A stretch of 17,404 nucleotides of DNA from CAYLLD01 sp964425135 (lineage in GTDB: Bacteria > Pseudomonadota > Alphaproteobacteria > Rhodobacterales > Rhodobacteraceae), in the NCBI GenBank assembly GCA_964425135.1, contig CAYRKW010000069.1, positions 1 to 17,404 on the forward strand, in the 5' to 3' direction. Positions 1 through 6,823 of the stretch are shown here, in pieces. A program made the position numbers and the translations under genes. The notes beneath the pieces were generated by a model. The model made no database searches, was not told the DNA's origin, and saw nothing but the letters and a program-made list of their open reading frames with translations. Position 1 is the stretch's first letter. Every line of letters starts with the position of its first letter.

Positions 1-129
1 AGCGCCGTGCAACAAATCTGATCAACGCCGCCACTAATGCGCCATCAAGTCTTTCAAAGCCACTCGTTAGGGATTATATCTGCACCCGTTGCGCGATAAT
101 TCGCAAAACACGCATCTAAAACCAAACGA

Positions 130-152
130 TATAATTGCGGGACGCGAGGGAG
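130..152 (+). promoter_or_regulatory. Possible -10 element and RBS of accB
   Basis: A perfect TATAAT lies at 130-135 and a GAGGGAG Shine-Dalgarno sequence at 146-152, five bases before the accB ATG. I see no good -35 hexamer 16-18 bases upstream, so the promoter part is weak and the RBS part is firm. Bases 1-129 hold no supportable gene. accB is often preceded by aroQ in related genomes, but the open frame ending near 119 does not read like an AroQ C-terminus. Confidence 0.35.
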
Positions 153-156
153 CGAT

Positions 157-666
157 ATGGGCAAAACAACCGACAGCCAGTCAGATGTGGAATTCATTTC
201 GGCCTTGGCTGAATTGCTACGCAAAAATGACCTGAGCGAATTGGAAGTCTCGCGCGAAAGCGGCGAAGACAACAGCCTCACCGTCCGCGTTGCGCGCCAG
301 GGGTCCGCGCCTGTATTCGCAGCACCCACCGCCGCGCCAACGCCAGCCCCGGCTCCCGTCACAGCCGCACCTGCTGCCGCGCCAGCATCTACCGCTGCCG
401 CCGCTGCACCGGCTACCGATCCGGCACAAGATCCCAATGCCGTCTCCTCGCCGATGGTTGGCACCGTTTATCTTCAAGCCGAACCAGGCACGCCCGCCTT
501 TGTGAGCGTTGGTGACAAGATCGACGAGGGTCAGACAATCCTCATCATCGAAGCCATGAAAACCATGAACCAAATACCCGCACCGCGCAGCGGCGTGGTT
601 AAACGCATCCTCGTCGAAGACGGCTCTCCGGTTGAGTTCGGCGCGCCCCTGATGATCCTCGAATAA
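157..666 (+). CDS. accB: Biotin carboxyl carrier protein of acetyl-CoA carboxylase
   Basis: AccB carries the biotin that AccC carboxylates and that the AccA/AccD carboxyltransferase uses to make malonyl-CoA, the first committed step of fatty acid synthesis in the cytoplasm. The 169-residue protein has a charged N-terminal region (about 1-50), a flexible Ala/Pro-rich linker (about 52-92) and a C-terminal biotinyl domain (about 95-169). The biotinylation motif EAMKMN-type reads EAMKTMN, with the acceptor lysine at residue 135; the extra Thr in place of the usual adjacent Met is a common variant. Length and layout fit the family. The ATG at 157 has a strong GAGGGAG upstream. accC follows after 22 bases, so the two are very probably co-transcribed. 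The call is firm. Confidence 0.97.
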   Translation: MGKTTDSQSDVEFISALAELLRKNDLSELEVSRESGEDNSLTVRVARQGSAPVFAAPTAAPTPAPAPVTAAPAAAPASTAAAAAPATDPAQDPNAVSSPMVGTVYLQAEPGTPAFVSVGDKIDEGQTILIIEAMKTMNQIPAPRSGVVKRILVEDGSPVEFGAPLMILE

Positions 667-688
667 CGCGAAATACTCAGGTCTTTCC

Positions 689-2032
689 ATGTTCAACAAA
701 ATCCTGATCGCCAATCGCGGCGAAATTGCCCTTCGCATCATCCGCGCCTGCCGCGAGATGGGCATTGGCTCGGTCGCCGTTCATTCCACCGCCGACACCG
801 ACGCCATGCATGTCCGCATGGCTGATGAGGCAATATGCATCGGCCCGCCTTCGGGCGCGCAAAGCTATCTGTCGATCCCCAACATTATCTCCGCCTGCGA
901 GATTTCCGGCGCCGAAGCGATCCATCCCGGCTACGGCTTTCTCAGTGAAAATGCGCGTTTCGCACAAGTGATTGAGGATCACGGCCTCACCTTTATCGGC
1001 CCCAGCGCCGAACACATCCGCGTCATGGGTGACAAAATCGCCGCCAAAGACACAATGATAAAACTCGGCGTACCCTGCGTTCCCGGCTCCGATGGAGGTG
1101 TGAATGACGTCAAAGACGCGCGCAAAATTTCAGGCGAAATGGGCTATCCGGTGATCGTGAAAGCCGCCGCTGGTGGCGGCGGGCGCGGCATGAAACTCGC
1201 ACCAACAGCCGATGACATAGAACTTGCGTTTCAATCCGCCCGTAGCGAGGCCAAAGCCGCTTTCGGTGATGATGCGGTCTACATCGAGAAATATTTGGGC
1301 CGCCCGCGCCACATCGAAATCCAGGTCTTCGGGGATGGCAAAGGCAATGCCGTACACTTGGGCGAGCGCGATTGCTCCTTGCAACGACGCCACCAAAAAG
1401 TGCTCGAAGAAGCCCCCTCACCCGTGATCGATCCCGACACCCGCGCCCGAATCGGCAAAACCTGCGCCGACGCTATTGCGGATATGAAGTACTCCGGTGC
1501 CGGCACCATCGAGTTCCTGTTTGAAGACGGCGAGTTCTATTTCATCGAAATGAACACCCGTCTTCAGGTCGAACACCCCGTCACCGAAGCGATCTTCGGC
1601 GTAGATCTTGTGCAAGAGCAAATCCGCGTCGCGAACGGCGACGGCCTGTCGTTCACCCAAGACGACCTGGATATCAACGGCCACGCCATCGAATGCAGGA
1701 TCAATGCGGAAAAACTCCCCGAATTCACACCAAATCCCGGCAGGGTCACCGCCTATCACGCCCCCGGCGGCCTTGGCGTACGCATGGACAGCGCACTCTA
1801 TCAGGGCTATTCCATCCCGCCCTACTACGACAGCCTGATCGGCAAACTCATCGTCCACGCGCCAGACCGCCGCGCCGCCCTCGCGCGGCTCGACCGTGCT
1901 TTGTCGGAAATGGTGATCGACGGCATCGAAACAACGGCACCGCTTTTTCACGCCTTACTCGAAGAAAAGGACGTGCAAACCGGCGATTACAACATCCACT
2001 GGCTTGAGAAATGGCTTGACGCAGGGCAGTAA
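689..2032 (+). CDS. accC: Acetyl-CoA carboxylase, biotin carboxylase subunit
   Basis: AccC is the ATP-grasp enzyme that carboxylates biotin on AccB using bicarbonate and ATP. The 447-residue length is normal. Visible parts are the N-terminal domain starting MFNKILIANRGEIALRI, the HPGYGFLSEN stretch (79-88), the ATP-binding Lys116 and Lys158, the glycine-rich lid loop GGGGRG (162-167), and the catalytic segment EMNTRLQVEHPVTE (287-300) with Glu287, Asn289, Arg291 and Glu295, plus Arg337 in ECRINAE. These match the E. coli enzyme with a one-residue offset, and no catalytic residue is missing. It lies 22 bases after accB and 17 bases before aat in one direction, which suggests a single operon. 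The call is firm. Confidence 0.98.
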   Translation: MFNKILIANRGEIALRIIRACREMGIGSVAVHSTADTDAMHVRMADEAICIGPPSGAQSYLSIPNIISACEISGAEAIHPGYGFLSENARFAQVIEDHGLTFIGPSAEHIRVMGDKIAAKDTMIKLGVPCVPGSDGGVNDVKDARKISGEMGYPVIVKAAAGGGGRGMKLAPTADDIELAFQSARSEAKAAFGDDAVYIEKYLGRPRHIEIQVFGDGKGNAVHLGERDCSLQRRHQKVLEEAPSPVIDPDTRARIGKTCADAIADMKYSGAGTIEFLFEDGEFYFIEMNTRLQVEHPVTEAIFGVDLVQEQIRVANGDGLSFTQDDLDINGHAIECRINAEKLPEFTPNPGRVTAYHAPGGLGVRMDSALYQGYSIPPYYDSLIGKLIVHAPDRRAALARLDRALSEMVIDGIETTAPLFHALLEEKDVQTGDYNIHWLEKWLDAGQ

Positions 2033-2049
2033 TCAGCCAGTTTGAGGGC

Positions 2050-2709
2050 ATGAGCAAGCCTCAGTCCTTTCTCCAAATCTCGCCCACTATGCTCCTGCGC
2101 GCCTACGCCTCAGGCGTGTTTCCCATGTCCGAAAGCGCCAATTCTGACGAAATTTTCTGGGTCGATCCGAAAACCCGCGGCATTATCCCGCTAGATGGCC
2201 TCCACATCTCCCGCTCCATGCGCAAATTTATTCGCAAAATGGATTACGCGATCACAGTAGACAGTTGTTTTTCCGAAGTCCTCGCCCATTGCGCAGACCG
2301 GGAGGAAACGTGGATAAACGACGAAATTTCAGAGCTTTACCGCATCCTTCACAATCTGGGATACGCCCATAGCCTAGAGGTTTGGGACGGCAATCGCCAA
2401 CTCATCGGCGGGCTTTACGGCGTCTCACTGGGCGGTGCGTTTTTCGGGGAAAGCATGTTCTCCACCGCCACCAACGCATCCAAAATCGCACTGATCTGGC
2501 TTGTCGCGCGGCTCAATGCGGGCGGATATAAGCTATTGGACACGCAATTCATCACCAGCCATCTCACCTCGCTGGGCGCGATTGAAATATCCCGAGATGA
2601 CTACCATAGCCATCTTGATGCAGCGCTTGATGTAAAAGCCACCTTTATGAGCATCCCCGAAAACGCCCCCATCGATCAGGTCTTACAACTCAGCACCCAG
2701 ACATCATAA
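2050..2709 (+). CDS. aat: Leucyl/phenylalanyl-tRNA--protein transferase
   Basis: Aat transfers Leu or Phe from its tRNA to proteins with N-terminal Arg or Lys, creating N-degrons that ClpS hands to ClpAP. The 219-residue protein shows the family's segments in order: an N-terminal GVFPM, FWVDPKTRGIIPL (36-48), LHISRSMRKF (51-60), GGLYGVSLGGAFFGESMFS (120-138), LLDTQF (162-167) and HLTSLGA (171-177). Compared with E. coli the GIFPW segment lacks its Trp (GVFPMSES here), as in many alphaproteobacterial versions. The ATG has GAGGG four bases upstream and follows accC by 17 bases. Its last 34 bases overlap the 3' end of the opposite-strand DUF2155 gene. Confidence 0.96.
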   Translation: MSKPQSFLQISPTMLLRAYASGVFPMSESANSDEIFWVDPKTRGIIPLDGLHISRSMRKFIRKMDYAITVDSCFSEVLAHCADREETWINDEISELYRILHNLGYAHSLEVWDGNRQLIGGLYGVSLGGAFFGESMFSTATNASKIALIWLVARLNAGGYKLLDTQFITSHLTSLGAIEISRDDYHSHLDAALDVKATFMSIPENAPIDQVLQLSTQTS

Positions 2710-3059
2710 CGCGGATGGTCCAGCGCCGAGAGCGCCGGGCTGGACGCAAACATCCACCCCTCAAAACTGAGTTCTTCTTGCCGGATATCCCGAATTTGCA
2801 GATAGGCAAACCCCTCGACCTGCGCCTCCCCATCCGGGTAACGGCACTCGGTCAGGGTAATTTCCAACCGCTCGTAGACATGACTACCGCCCGGCGTGAT
2901 CTCAAAATCCACCGTCGCACCATTGATCCGGTCCAGCCCGCGCAAGATAACACCTTGATCCGCGACCAGCCCTTTGCCCACATCAATCACGACATTATTG
3001 GCAAGCGTGGGAAACGAACTCAGCGCCAAAGCCGCAATTGCGAAAGCAACGCGTATCAT
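2676..3059 (-). CDS. DUF2155 domain-containing exported protein
   Basis: A 127-residue protein with a likely Sec signal peptide (residues 1-20, hydrophobic AFAIAALALSS then a TLA/NN cleavage site), so the mature part is probably periplasmic. The C-terminal block GWMFASSPALSALDHP (101-116) followed by YDVWVLSC (118-125) is the hallmark of DUF2155; the upstream LRGLDRINGATVDFE (39-53) and RLEITLTECRY (64-74) also fit. The family's function is unknown to me. Its ATG overlaps the stop codon of the mlaD-like gene (ATGA), so translation is probably coupled and the two products may act together at the cell envelope. Three cysteines (72, 125 and none in the signal peptide otherwise) leave Cys72-Cys125 as a possible disulfide; this is inference. 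Confidence 0.9.
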   Translation of the reverse strand: MIRVAFAIAALALSSFPTLANNVVIDVGKGLVADQGVILRGLDRINGATVDFEITPGGSHVYERLEITLTECRYPDGEAQVEGFAYLQIRDIRQEELSFEGWMFASSPALSALDHPRYDVWVLSCKT

Positions 3060-3511
3060 TGGTCAGAACTACCCGATTGAGAAGCGAAACGGATCAAGAG
3101 GTTCAAAAGGCTCACCGCGCTTTGCGTGTTCACCAATTCGTCGCCCCCCTCCAGCATGAACTCAGAGGCGCCAGGCACAATTTCGATGAACGCACCGCCC
3201 AAAAGCCCTTCGCTCGCAACCGCCGCTTCGCTATCGTCGGGAACGAGAATACCGTTTTCCACCGACAGCTGTGTATTTGCGAGATAGAGATCGCTATCGA
3301 GCGAAATATCAGTGACCGACCCAATTTTAACACCCGCCATCCGAACGTCCGAGCCTAAAACGATACCCTCGACCGAACGGAACCGTGCATCTATCTCGTA
3401 ACTGCTGGTGCGCGCGCCAACGCCTGCGCTTTGCGACAGGAAAAACAAAAAAGACGCCGCGCCCAAAAGGACGATCGCGCCCAAAATCGTTTCAACAACA
3501 TTCTCTTTCAT
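3056..3511 (-). CDS. MlaD/MCE-family lipid transport protein
   Basis: MlaD proteins bind phospholipid in the periplasm and sit on an MlaFE ABC transporter that moves lipids between the two membranes. This 151-residue protein has one N-terminal membrane anchor (about 8-28) and one MCE domain (about 37-115), with G-x-x-V-R-x-A-G-V-K-I-G-x-V (53-66) and SEGLLGGAFIEIVPG (100-114) in the expected places. The length is typical of a minimal MlaD. The unusual point is context: there is no mlaE, mlaF or mlaB beside it. It lies 30 bases after the NDUFA12-like gene and overlaps the DUF2155 gene by 4 bases. The family call is firm; the partner transporter, if elsewhere in the genome, is inferred. Confidence 0.93.
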   Translation of the reverse strand: MKENVVETILGAIVLLGAASFLFFLSQSAGVGARTSSYEIDARFRSVEGIVLGSDVRMAGVKIGSVTDISLDSDLYLANTQLSVENGILVPDDSEAAVASEGLLGGAFIEIVPGASEFMLEGGDELVNTQSAVSLLNLLIRFASQSGSSDQ

Positions 3512-3541
3512 CTGGATAAGCCCACCCGAACCATTGACCCG

Positions 3542-3916
3542 TTATTCTGGCGTCCACGCTTCATAATCCGAGCGGGTCGCTGGCGCCGGTTTCAGGAGCG
3601 AGCCGCTTGGGCGATAGGCCTCTTGCGTACCGGTCAGGTTCGGCAAATGTGGCTTTTCCCACGATTTTTTGGGTAGCGGCGCTTCCGTTGGTGGCTCTTT
3701 GAACGTGTGATGAAGCCAGCCATGCCAGTCCGGAGAGACATGGCTCGCCTCAGCTTCACCCGCATAGATCACCCAGCGCTTTTTGCCGTCTTTGGATTGG
3801 TAGAACACATTTCCTTGCGCGTCCTCACCGACCCGCTCGCCATGCCGCCATGTGGCAAATCGCGTGCCAAGCGTCTGGCCGTTCCACCACGTGAAAATTT
3901 GTGCGACGATGCCCAT
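3542..3916 (-). CDS. NADH:ubiquinone oxidoreductase accessory subunit, NDUFA12 family
   Basis: This 124-residue protein matches the NDUFA12 (17.2 kDa) family of complex I accessory subunits, which occur in mitochondria and in alphaproteobacteria such as Paracoccus. Family features seen are WWNGQTLGT (10-18), G-E-D-x-x-G-N-x-F-Y-Q (30-40), RWVIYAGE (47-54), the W-x-x-W-L-H-H motif (64-70) and NLTGTQEAYRPSGSL (93-107). It should sit on the hydrophilic arm of complex I at the cytoplasmic membrane. The ATG has AGGG six bases upstream. It lies 68 bases after clpX with no terminator seen between, and 30 bases before the mlaD-like gene, away from the nuo cluster. Confidence 0.94.
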   Translation of the reverse strand: MGIVAQIFTWWNGQTLGTRFATWRHGERVGEDAQGNVFYQSKDGKKRWVIYAGEAEASHVSPDWHGWLHHTFKEPPTEAPLPKKSWEKPHLPNLTGTQEAYRPSGSLLKPAPATRSDYEAWTPE

Positions 3917-3984
3917 GGTTCACCCTACTTCTAAAAGCGATTGCCAGTCAGTTACGCCCAAGTGCTGCGCGCGTCCACCTCAAT

Positions 3985-5250
3985 TTATGAGGCGGACGGG
4001 CTCTCTTCTTGCACGTCCGAATAGACCAGAAGCGGATCGCCTTTGCGGTTGACCGCATCCTCATTGACGACAACCTCTTCCACGCCATCAAGGCCTGGCA
4101 GATCGAACATGGTGTTGAGCAAAATCTCTTCCATGATCGACCGCAACCCCCGCGCGCCTGTCTTGCGCTCGATGGCCTTTTTCGAGATGGCCGAGAGCGC
4201 ATCTTCGGTGAAGGTCAGATCAACCTCCTCCATCGAGAACAGCCGCTGATACTGCTTGGTCAGTGCGTTTTTGGGTTGCGACAGAATTTGCACCAGCGCG
4301 TCTTCGTCGAGATCTTCGAGCGTCGCGATAACAGGCAAACGTCCGACAAATTCCGGAATCAGACCAAAACTCAGCAGGTCTTCCGGCTCAAGCTCTTGAA
4401 ACAACTCGCCCACGCGGCGGTCGTCATCGTCTTTAACATCAGCGCCAAAGCCGATCGCCGTGCCTTTGCCGCGCCGCGCGATGATCTTATCGAGACCCGC
4501 AAACGCACCGCCGCAAATGAACAGTATGTTGGTTGTGTCCACTTGCAGGAATTCCTGCTGCGGATGTTTGCGCCCGCCTTGCGGTGGGACCGAGGCAACT
4601 GTGCCTTCCATGATTTTCAGCAAGGCCTGCTGCACGCCTTCGCCTGACACATCACGGGTGATTGACGGGTTGTCGGATTTGCGGCTGATTTTATCGACCT
4701 CGTCAATATAGACGATCCCGCGCTGCGCGCGCTCGACATTATACTCAGCCGATTGCAGCAACTTGAGAATGATGTTCTCCACATCCTCACCCACGTAACC
4801 CGCTTCGGTCAGGGTTGTCGCATCCGCCATCGTAAACGGCACATCCAGTATACGCGCCAGCGTTTGCGCGAGCAGCGTCTTGCCGCAGCCCGTCGGGCCG
4901 ACCAGCAGAATATTCGATTTCGCCAGCTCTACCTCCGCTTCTTTTTCCGCGTGGTTGAGGCGTTTGTAGTGGTTGTGCACCGCGACCGAGAGCACCCGTT
5001 TCGCTTTGCCCTGCCCGATCACATAATCATCGAGCACGTTGCAAATTTCCTGCGGTGTGGGCACGCCGTCGGTGGATTTGACCAGATTACTCTTGGTCTC
5101 TTCGCGGATAATATCCATGCACAATTCGACGCATTCATCGCAGATAAACACCGTTGGTCCAGCGATCAGTTTGCGCACTTCATGCTGCGACTTACCGCAA
5201 AAAGAGCAGTAGAGCGTATTTTTGGAATCGTTCCCGCCTGATTTCGACAT
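3985..5250 (-). CDS. clpX: ATP-dependent Clp protease ATP-binding subunit ClpX
   Basis: ClpX is the AAA+ unfoldase that recognises substrates such as ssrA-tagged proteins and feeds them to ClpP. The 421-residue protein has the N-terminal C4 zinc finger (Cys15, Cys18, Cys37, Cys40), Walker A GPTGCGKT (118-125), pore loop GYVGED (151-156), Walker B YIDEVDKI (181-188), the RKH loop (227-229), the IGF tripeptide that docks ClpP (266-268), the arginine-finger region FVGRLP (301-306) and sensor 2 GARGLR (365-370). All key residues are present. The ATG has AGGAG five bases upstream. clpP lies upstream on the same strand across a 226-base gap with its own candidate promoter. Confidence 0.98.
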   Translation of the reverse strand: MSKSGGNDSKNTLYCSFCGKSQHEVRKLIAGPTVFICDECVELCMDIIREETKSNLVKSTDGVPTPQEICNVLDDYVIGQGKAKRVLSVAVHNHYKRLNHAEKEAEVELAKSNILLVGPTGCGKTLLAQTLARILDVPFTMADATTLTEAGYVGEDVENIILKLLQSAEYNVERAQRGIVYIDEVDKISRKSDNPSITRDVSGEGVQQALLKIMEGTVASVPPQGGRKHPQQEFLQVDTTNILFICGGAFAGLDKIIARRGKGTAIGFGADVKDDDDRRVGELFQELEPEDLLSFGLIPEFVGRLPVIATLEDLDEDALVQILSQPKNALTKQYQRLFSMEEVDLTFTEDALSAISKKAIERKTGARGLRSIMEEILLNTMFDLPGLDGVEEVVVNEDAVNRKGDPLLVYSDVQEESPSAS

Positions 5251-5281
5251 ATCTACTCCTAAGCCGTAACGCGCCTATCGT

Positions 5282-5295
5282 CCTTATTTTTAAGG
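5282..5295. repeat. Small inverted repeat in the clpX leader
   Basis: CCTTA and TAAGG arms of 5 bases flank a TTTT loop, 32 bases upstream of the clpX ATG. It is short and may have no role. Confidence 0.3.
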
Positions 5296-5359
5296 TCTGG
5301 ACGTTGTTCTGACGCTGGCTCCATATCGGGTTTGGTACTGACTAGCAAAAACAAATTAA

Positions 5360-5389
5360 GGTATAATGTAAATGGCAAAAGAATGGCAA
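5360..5389 (-). promoter_or_regulatory. Candidate clpX promoter with direct repeat
   Basis: Read on the minus strand, TTGCCA (5389-5384) is followed after 18 bases by TATACC (5365-5360), a modest sigma70 match about 110 bases upstream of clpX. The -35 region falls in two direct copies of AATGGCAA (plus strand 5371-5378 and 5382-5389) spaced by 11 bases, which could be a regulator site. An independent clpX promoter is plausible given the 226-base gap to clpP; the exact site is uncertain. Confidence 0.35.
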
Positions 5390-5439
5390 CGCATCGCGCT
5401 ATCACTCTTTTGACACGTGTTATGATCGTTACGAAAGTG

Positions 5440-5470
5440 AGCGCGCTCCATTTACCACATGAAGCGCGCT
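5440..5470 (-). terminator. Hairpin downstream of clpP, possible terminator
   Basis: Two copies of AGCGCGCT (5440-5447 and 5463-5470), separated by 15 bases, can pair as an 8-bp GC-rich stem just after the clpP stop. No U-rich tract follows (the minus strand continues CACTTTCG), so it may attenuate read-through into clpX or protect the clpP 3' end rather than terminate. Each half is itself palindromic, so a protein-binding role is also possible. Confidence 0.4.
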
Positions 5471-5476
5471 GATGCG

Positions 5477-6103
5477 TTAATCCTCCGCAGGCAGATCGCG
5501 CTTGTCGACAATCTCATCGACCAGCCCCCAATCCTTCGCCTCGGCAGCGGTCATGAAGTTGTCGCGGTCCATAGCCTTCTCGACATCACCCATTTTCTGA
5601 CCGGTATGATTGACGTAGATCTGGTTGAGCCGGTTTTTCAACTCCAGCGTATATTTCGCGTGGATTTCAATATCTGAAGCCTGACCCTGATACCCGCCCG
5701 ATGGTTGGTGCACCATGATGGTCGAGTTGGGCAGCGTAAAGCGCATCCCCTTCTCGCCAGCGGTCAGCAAAAGCGACCCCATAGAGGCCGCCTGGCCCAC
5801 GCAAAGCGTTGAAACAGCAGGGCGAATATATTGCATCGTGTCGTAGATCGACAGACCCGAGCTGACCACACCGCCGGGCGAGTTGATATACATCGCAATC
5901 TCTTTTTTCGGGTTCTCCGCCTCCAAAAACAGCAGTTGCGCCACCAGAAGTGTGGACATGCCGTCATGCACCGGGCCGGAAACGAAAATGATCCGCTCTT
6001 TGAGCAGGCGCGAGAAAATATCATAGGCCCGTTCCCCGCGCGAGCTTTGCTCGACGACCATGGGAACAAGTGTATTCATATAAAGATCGATGGGGTCTTT
6101 CAT
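5477..6103 (-). CDS. clpP: ATP-dependent Clp protease proteolytic subunit ClpP
   Basis: ClpP forms the double-heptameric serine protease chamber that works with ClpX or ClpA. The 208-residue protein has the catalytic triad in the usual places: Ser107 in GQAASMGS, His132 in IMVHQPSGG and Asp181 in MDRDNF. LVPMVVEQSSRGERAYDI (12-29) marks the start of the mature protein, so residues 1 to about 11 are probably a short propeptide. The ATG at 6103 has AGGA eight bases upstream, and an in-frame TAA 24 bases upstream prevents extension; a stronger AGGAGG lies about 32 bases upstream with no usable start codon after it. Met9 is a weaker alternative start. The call is firm. Confidence 0.98.
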   Translation of the reverse strand: MKDPIDLYMNTLVPMVVEQSSRGERAYDIFSRLLKERIIFVSGPVHDGMSTLLVAQLLFLEAENPKKEIAMYINSPGGVVSSGLSIYDTMQYIRPAVSTLCVGQAASMGSLLLTAGEKGMRFTLPNSTIMVHQPSGGYQGQASDIEIHAKYTLELKNRLNQIYVNHTGQKMGDVEKAMDRDNFMTAAEAKDWGLVDEIVDKRDLPAED

Positions 6104-6149
6104 GCTGCCGGTCCTGCCTGGAATTTATGTTGGGACCTCCTCGCATAAC

Positions 6150-6193
6150 GAAGAGGCAGTTGCCTAGTCATAGTATCGCGCGAACGCCTCTTC
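6150..6193. repeat. Inverted repeat in the clpP promoter region
   Basis: GAAGAGGC (6150-6157) and GCCTCTTC (6186-6193) are perfect 8-base inverted arms, 28 bases apart, enclosing the candidate -10 element of clpP. A second small dyad, AGGCA and TGCCT, lies at 6154-6165 and overlaps the left arm. These could be an operator or a leader stem. Confidence 0.45.
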
Positions 6194-6196
6194 AAG
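6170..6196 (-). promoter_or_regulatory. Candidate clpP promoter, heat-shock-like
   Basis: On the minus strand CTTGAA (6196-6191) is followed after 15 bases by TACTAT (6175-6170), about 70 bases upstream of the clpP ATG. CTTGAA is the -35 core recognised by RpoH (sigma32), and clpP is heat-shock induced in many proteobacteria, so an RpoH-type promoter is reasonable. The -10 match is only approximate. An 8-bp inverted repeat (6150-6157 and 6186-6193) brackets it. Confidence 0.35.
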
Positions 6197-6214
6197 AGTA
6201 CACGCAGTCTAATT

Positions 6215-6239
6215 GACGCGATATTAATCAAGGCGCGTC
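6215..6239. repeat. Inverted repeat in the divergent clpP/DUF6614 region
   Basis: GACGCG (6215-6220) and CGCGTC (6234-6239) are perfect arms around an AT-rich 13-base spacer. The left arm overlaps a plus-strand TTGACG (6213-6218) that could be a -35 element for the small gene at 6279, though I see no clear -10 at the right distance. Confidence 0.35.
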
Positions 6240-6278
6240 CATAAGGCGGCGGTCCAGACCAGACGGAGCGCATACGCC

Positions 6279-6629
6279 ATGAACCTCTACCATTGCACGA
6301 TTGATCTCAAAGACGACACCCGCGCGCTTGGATTTTCGCAACTTGTCGGACAGTGGATGGACTTGCTGAAAGCTGAGGGGCGTATCCGAAACTGGCGGCT
6401 CCTGCGTCGCAAGCTCAATCTGGCCGCAGATGAGTGTCGCGATTTTCTGCTGGAGATCGAAATTGATGATCTGGCGCAACTGGATGCAGCGTTTCGGTTC
6501 GCCAAATCCGACAATGCCCAGGCCGAAAAGCTCTATAACCAGCTGCACGGAATGATCGAGGTGGCGAAATTCGGACTGTATCGGCCTTTTCCCGATCCCG
6601 AGAATGCGGAACGTATGGGGCTGCTCTAG
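6279..6629 (+). CDS. Small conserved protein, DUF6614-like
   Basis: A 116-residue soluble protein with no signal peptide or membrane segment. It starts MNLYHCTIDLKDD and contains WRLLRRKLNLA (39-49), RDFLLEIEIDDLAQLDAAFR (54-73) and a C-terminal FGLYRPFPDPE (98-108). From memory this pattern fits the DUF6614 family of Rhodobacteraceae; no function is known to me. The alternating strands and helices, with two short beta-alpha-beta-like units, suggest a small ferredoxin-like fold such as dimeric alpha-beta barrel proteins (inference). The ATG has GGAG eleven bases upstream, which is a rather long spacer. It is transcribed divergently from clpP and sits between clpP and tig on the opposite strand. 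Confidence 0.85.
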   Translation: MNLYHCTIDLKDDTRALGFSQLVGQWMDLLKAEGRIRNWRLLRRKLNLAADECRDFLLEIEIDDLAQLDAAFRFAKSDNAQAEKLYNQLHGMIEVAKFGLYRPFPDPENAERMGLL

Positions 6630-6666
6630 CTCCATCGCGTTTTGATATCACTCGCCAACGTGCGCT

Positions 6667-6684
6667 GACCGAATGCCTTCGGTC
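6667..6684 (+). terminator. Hairpin after the DUF6614-like gene
   Basis: Arms GACCGAA (6667-6673) and TTCGGTC (6678-6684) form a perfect 7-bp stem with a TGCC tetraloop, 37 bases after the stop at 6629. A pyrimidine-rich stretch follows, with no clean U tract, so terminator activity is uncertain. Confidence 0.4.
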
Positions 6685-6771
6685 GCTCCGCTTTCATTTC
6701 GCGCTTTCCGCACCGCTAATAAAAACTGCATCGCGAAGATAAACCGAAAACAAAGGCCAGTCCTCCTAACC

Positions 6772-6799
6772 AAAAAGCCCCCGCAATCGCGAGGGCCTT
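6772..6799 (-). terminator. Rho-independent terminator of tig
   Basis: On the minus strand GCCCTCGC, loop GATT and GCGGGGGC form an 8-bp stem with one G-U pair, followed by TTTTT (6776-6772). It lies about 27 bases after the tig stop at 6824. This is a textbook intrinsic terminator; it also reduces transcription running from tig towards clpP, which is why clpP should have its own promoter. Confidence 0.88.
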
Positions 6800-6823
6800 T
6801 CATTCTCAATCAAATCCACCCAA

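Noticed and set aside
290..440. Ala/Pro-rich coding stretch in accB as a possible repeat expansion or misassembly
   Set aside because: A flexible Ala/Pro linker between the N-terminal region and the biotinyl domain is normal for AccB.
217..765. Long minus-strand frame (182 codons) opposite accB
   Set aside because: It is a shadow of accB: Gly/Arg-rich translation mirrors the Ala/Pro linker, and no RBS or family resemblance is seen.
1418..1951. Minus-strand frame (177 codons) opposite accC
   Set aside because: It lies wholly within accC, whose product is unmistakable; no RBS or recognisable domain.
4009..4647. Plus-strand frame (212 codons) opposite clpX
   Set aside because: Antisense shadow in a GC-rich gene; no RBS and no domain.
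5361..5367. Plus-strand TATAAT (5362-5367) as a promoter
   Set aside because: It would drive transcription antisense into clpP; only a weak -35 is present, and the same DNA reads better as the minus-strand clpX promoter region.
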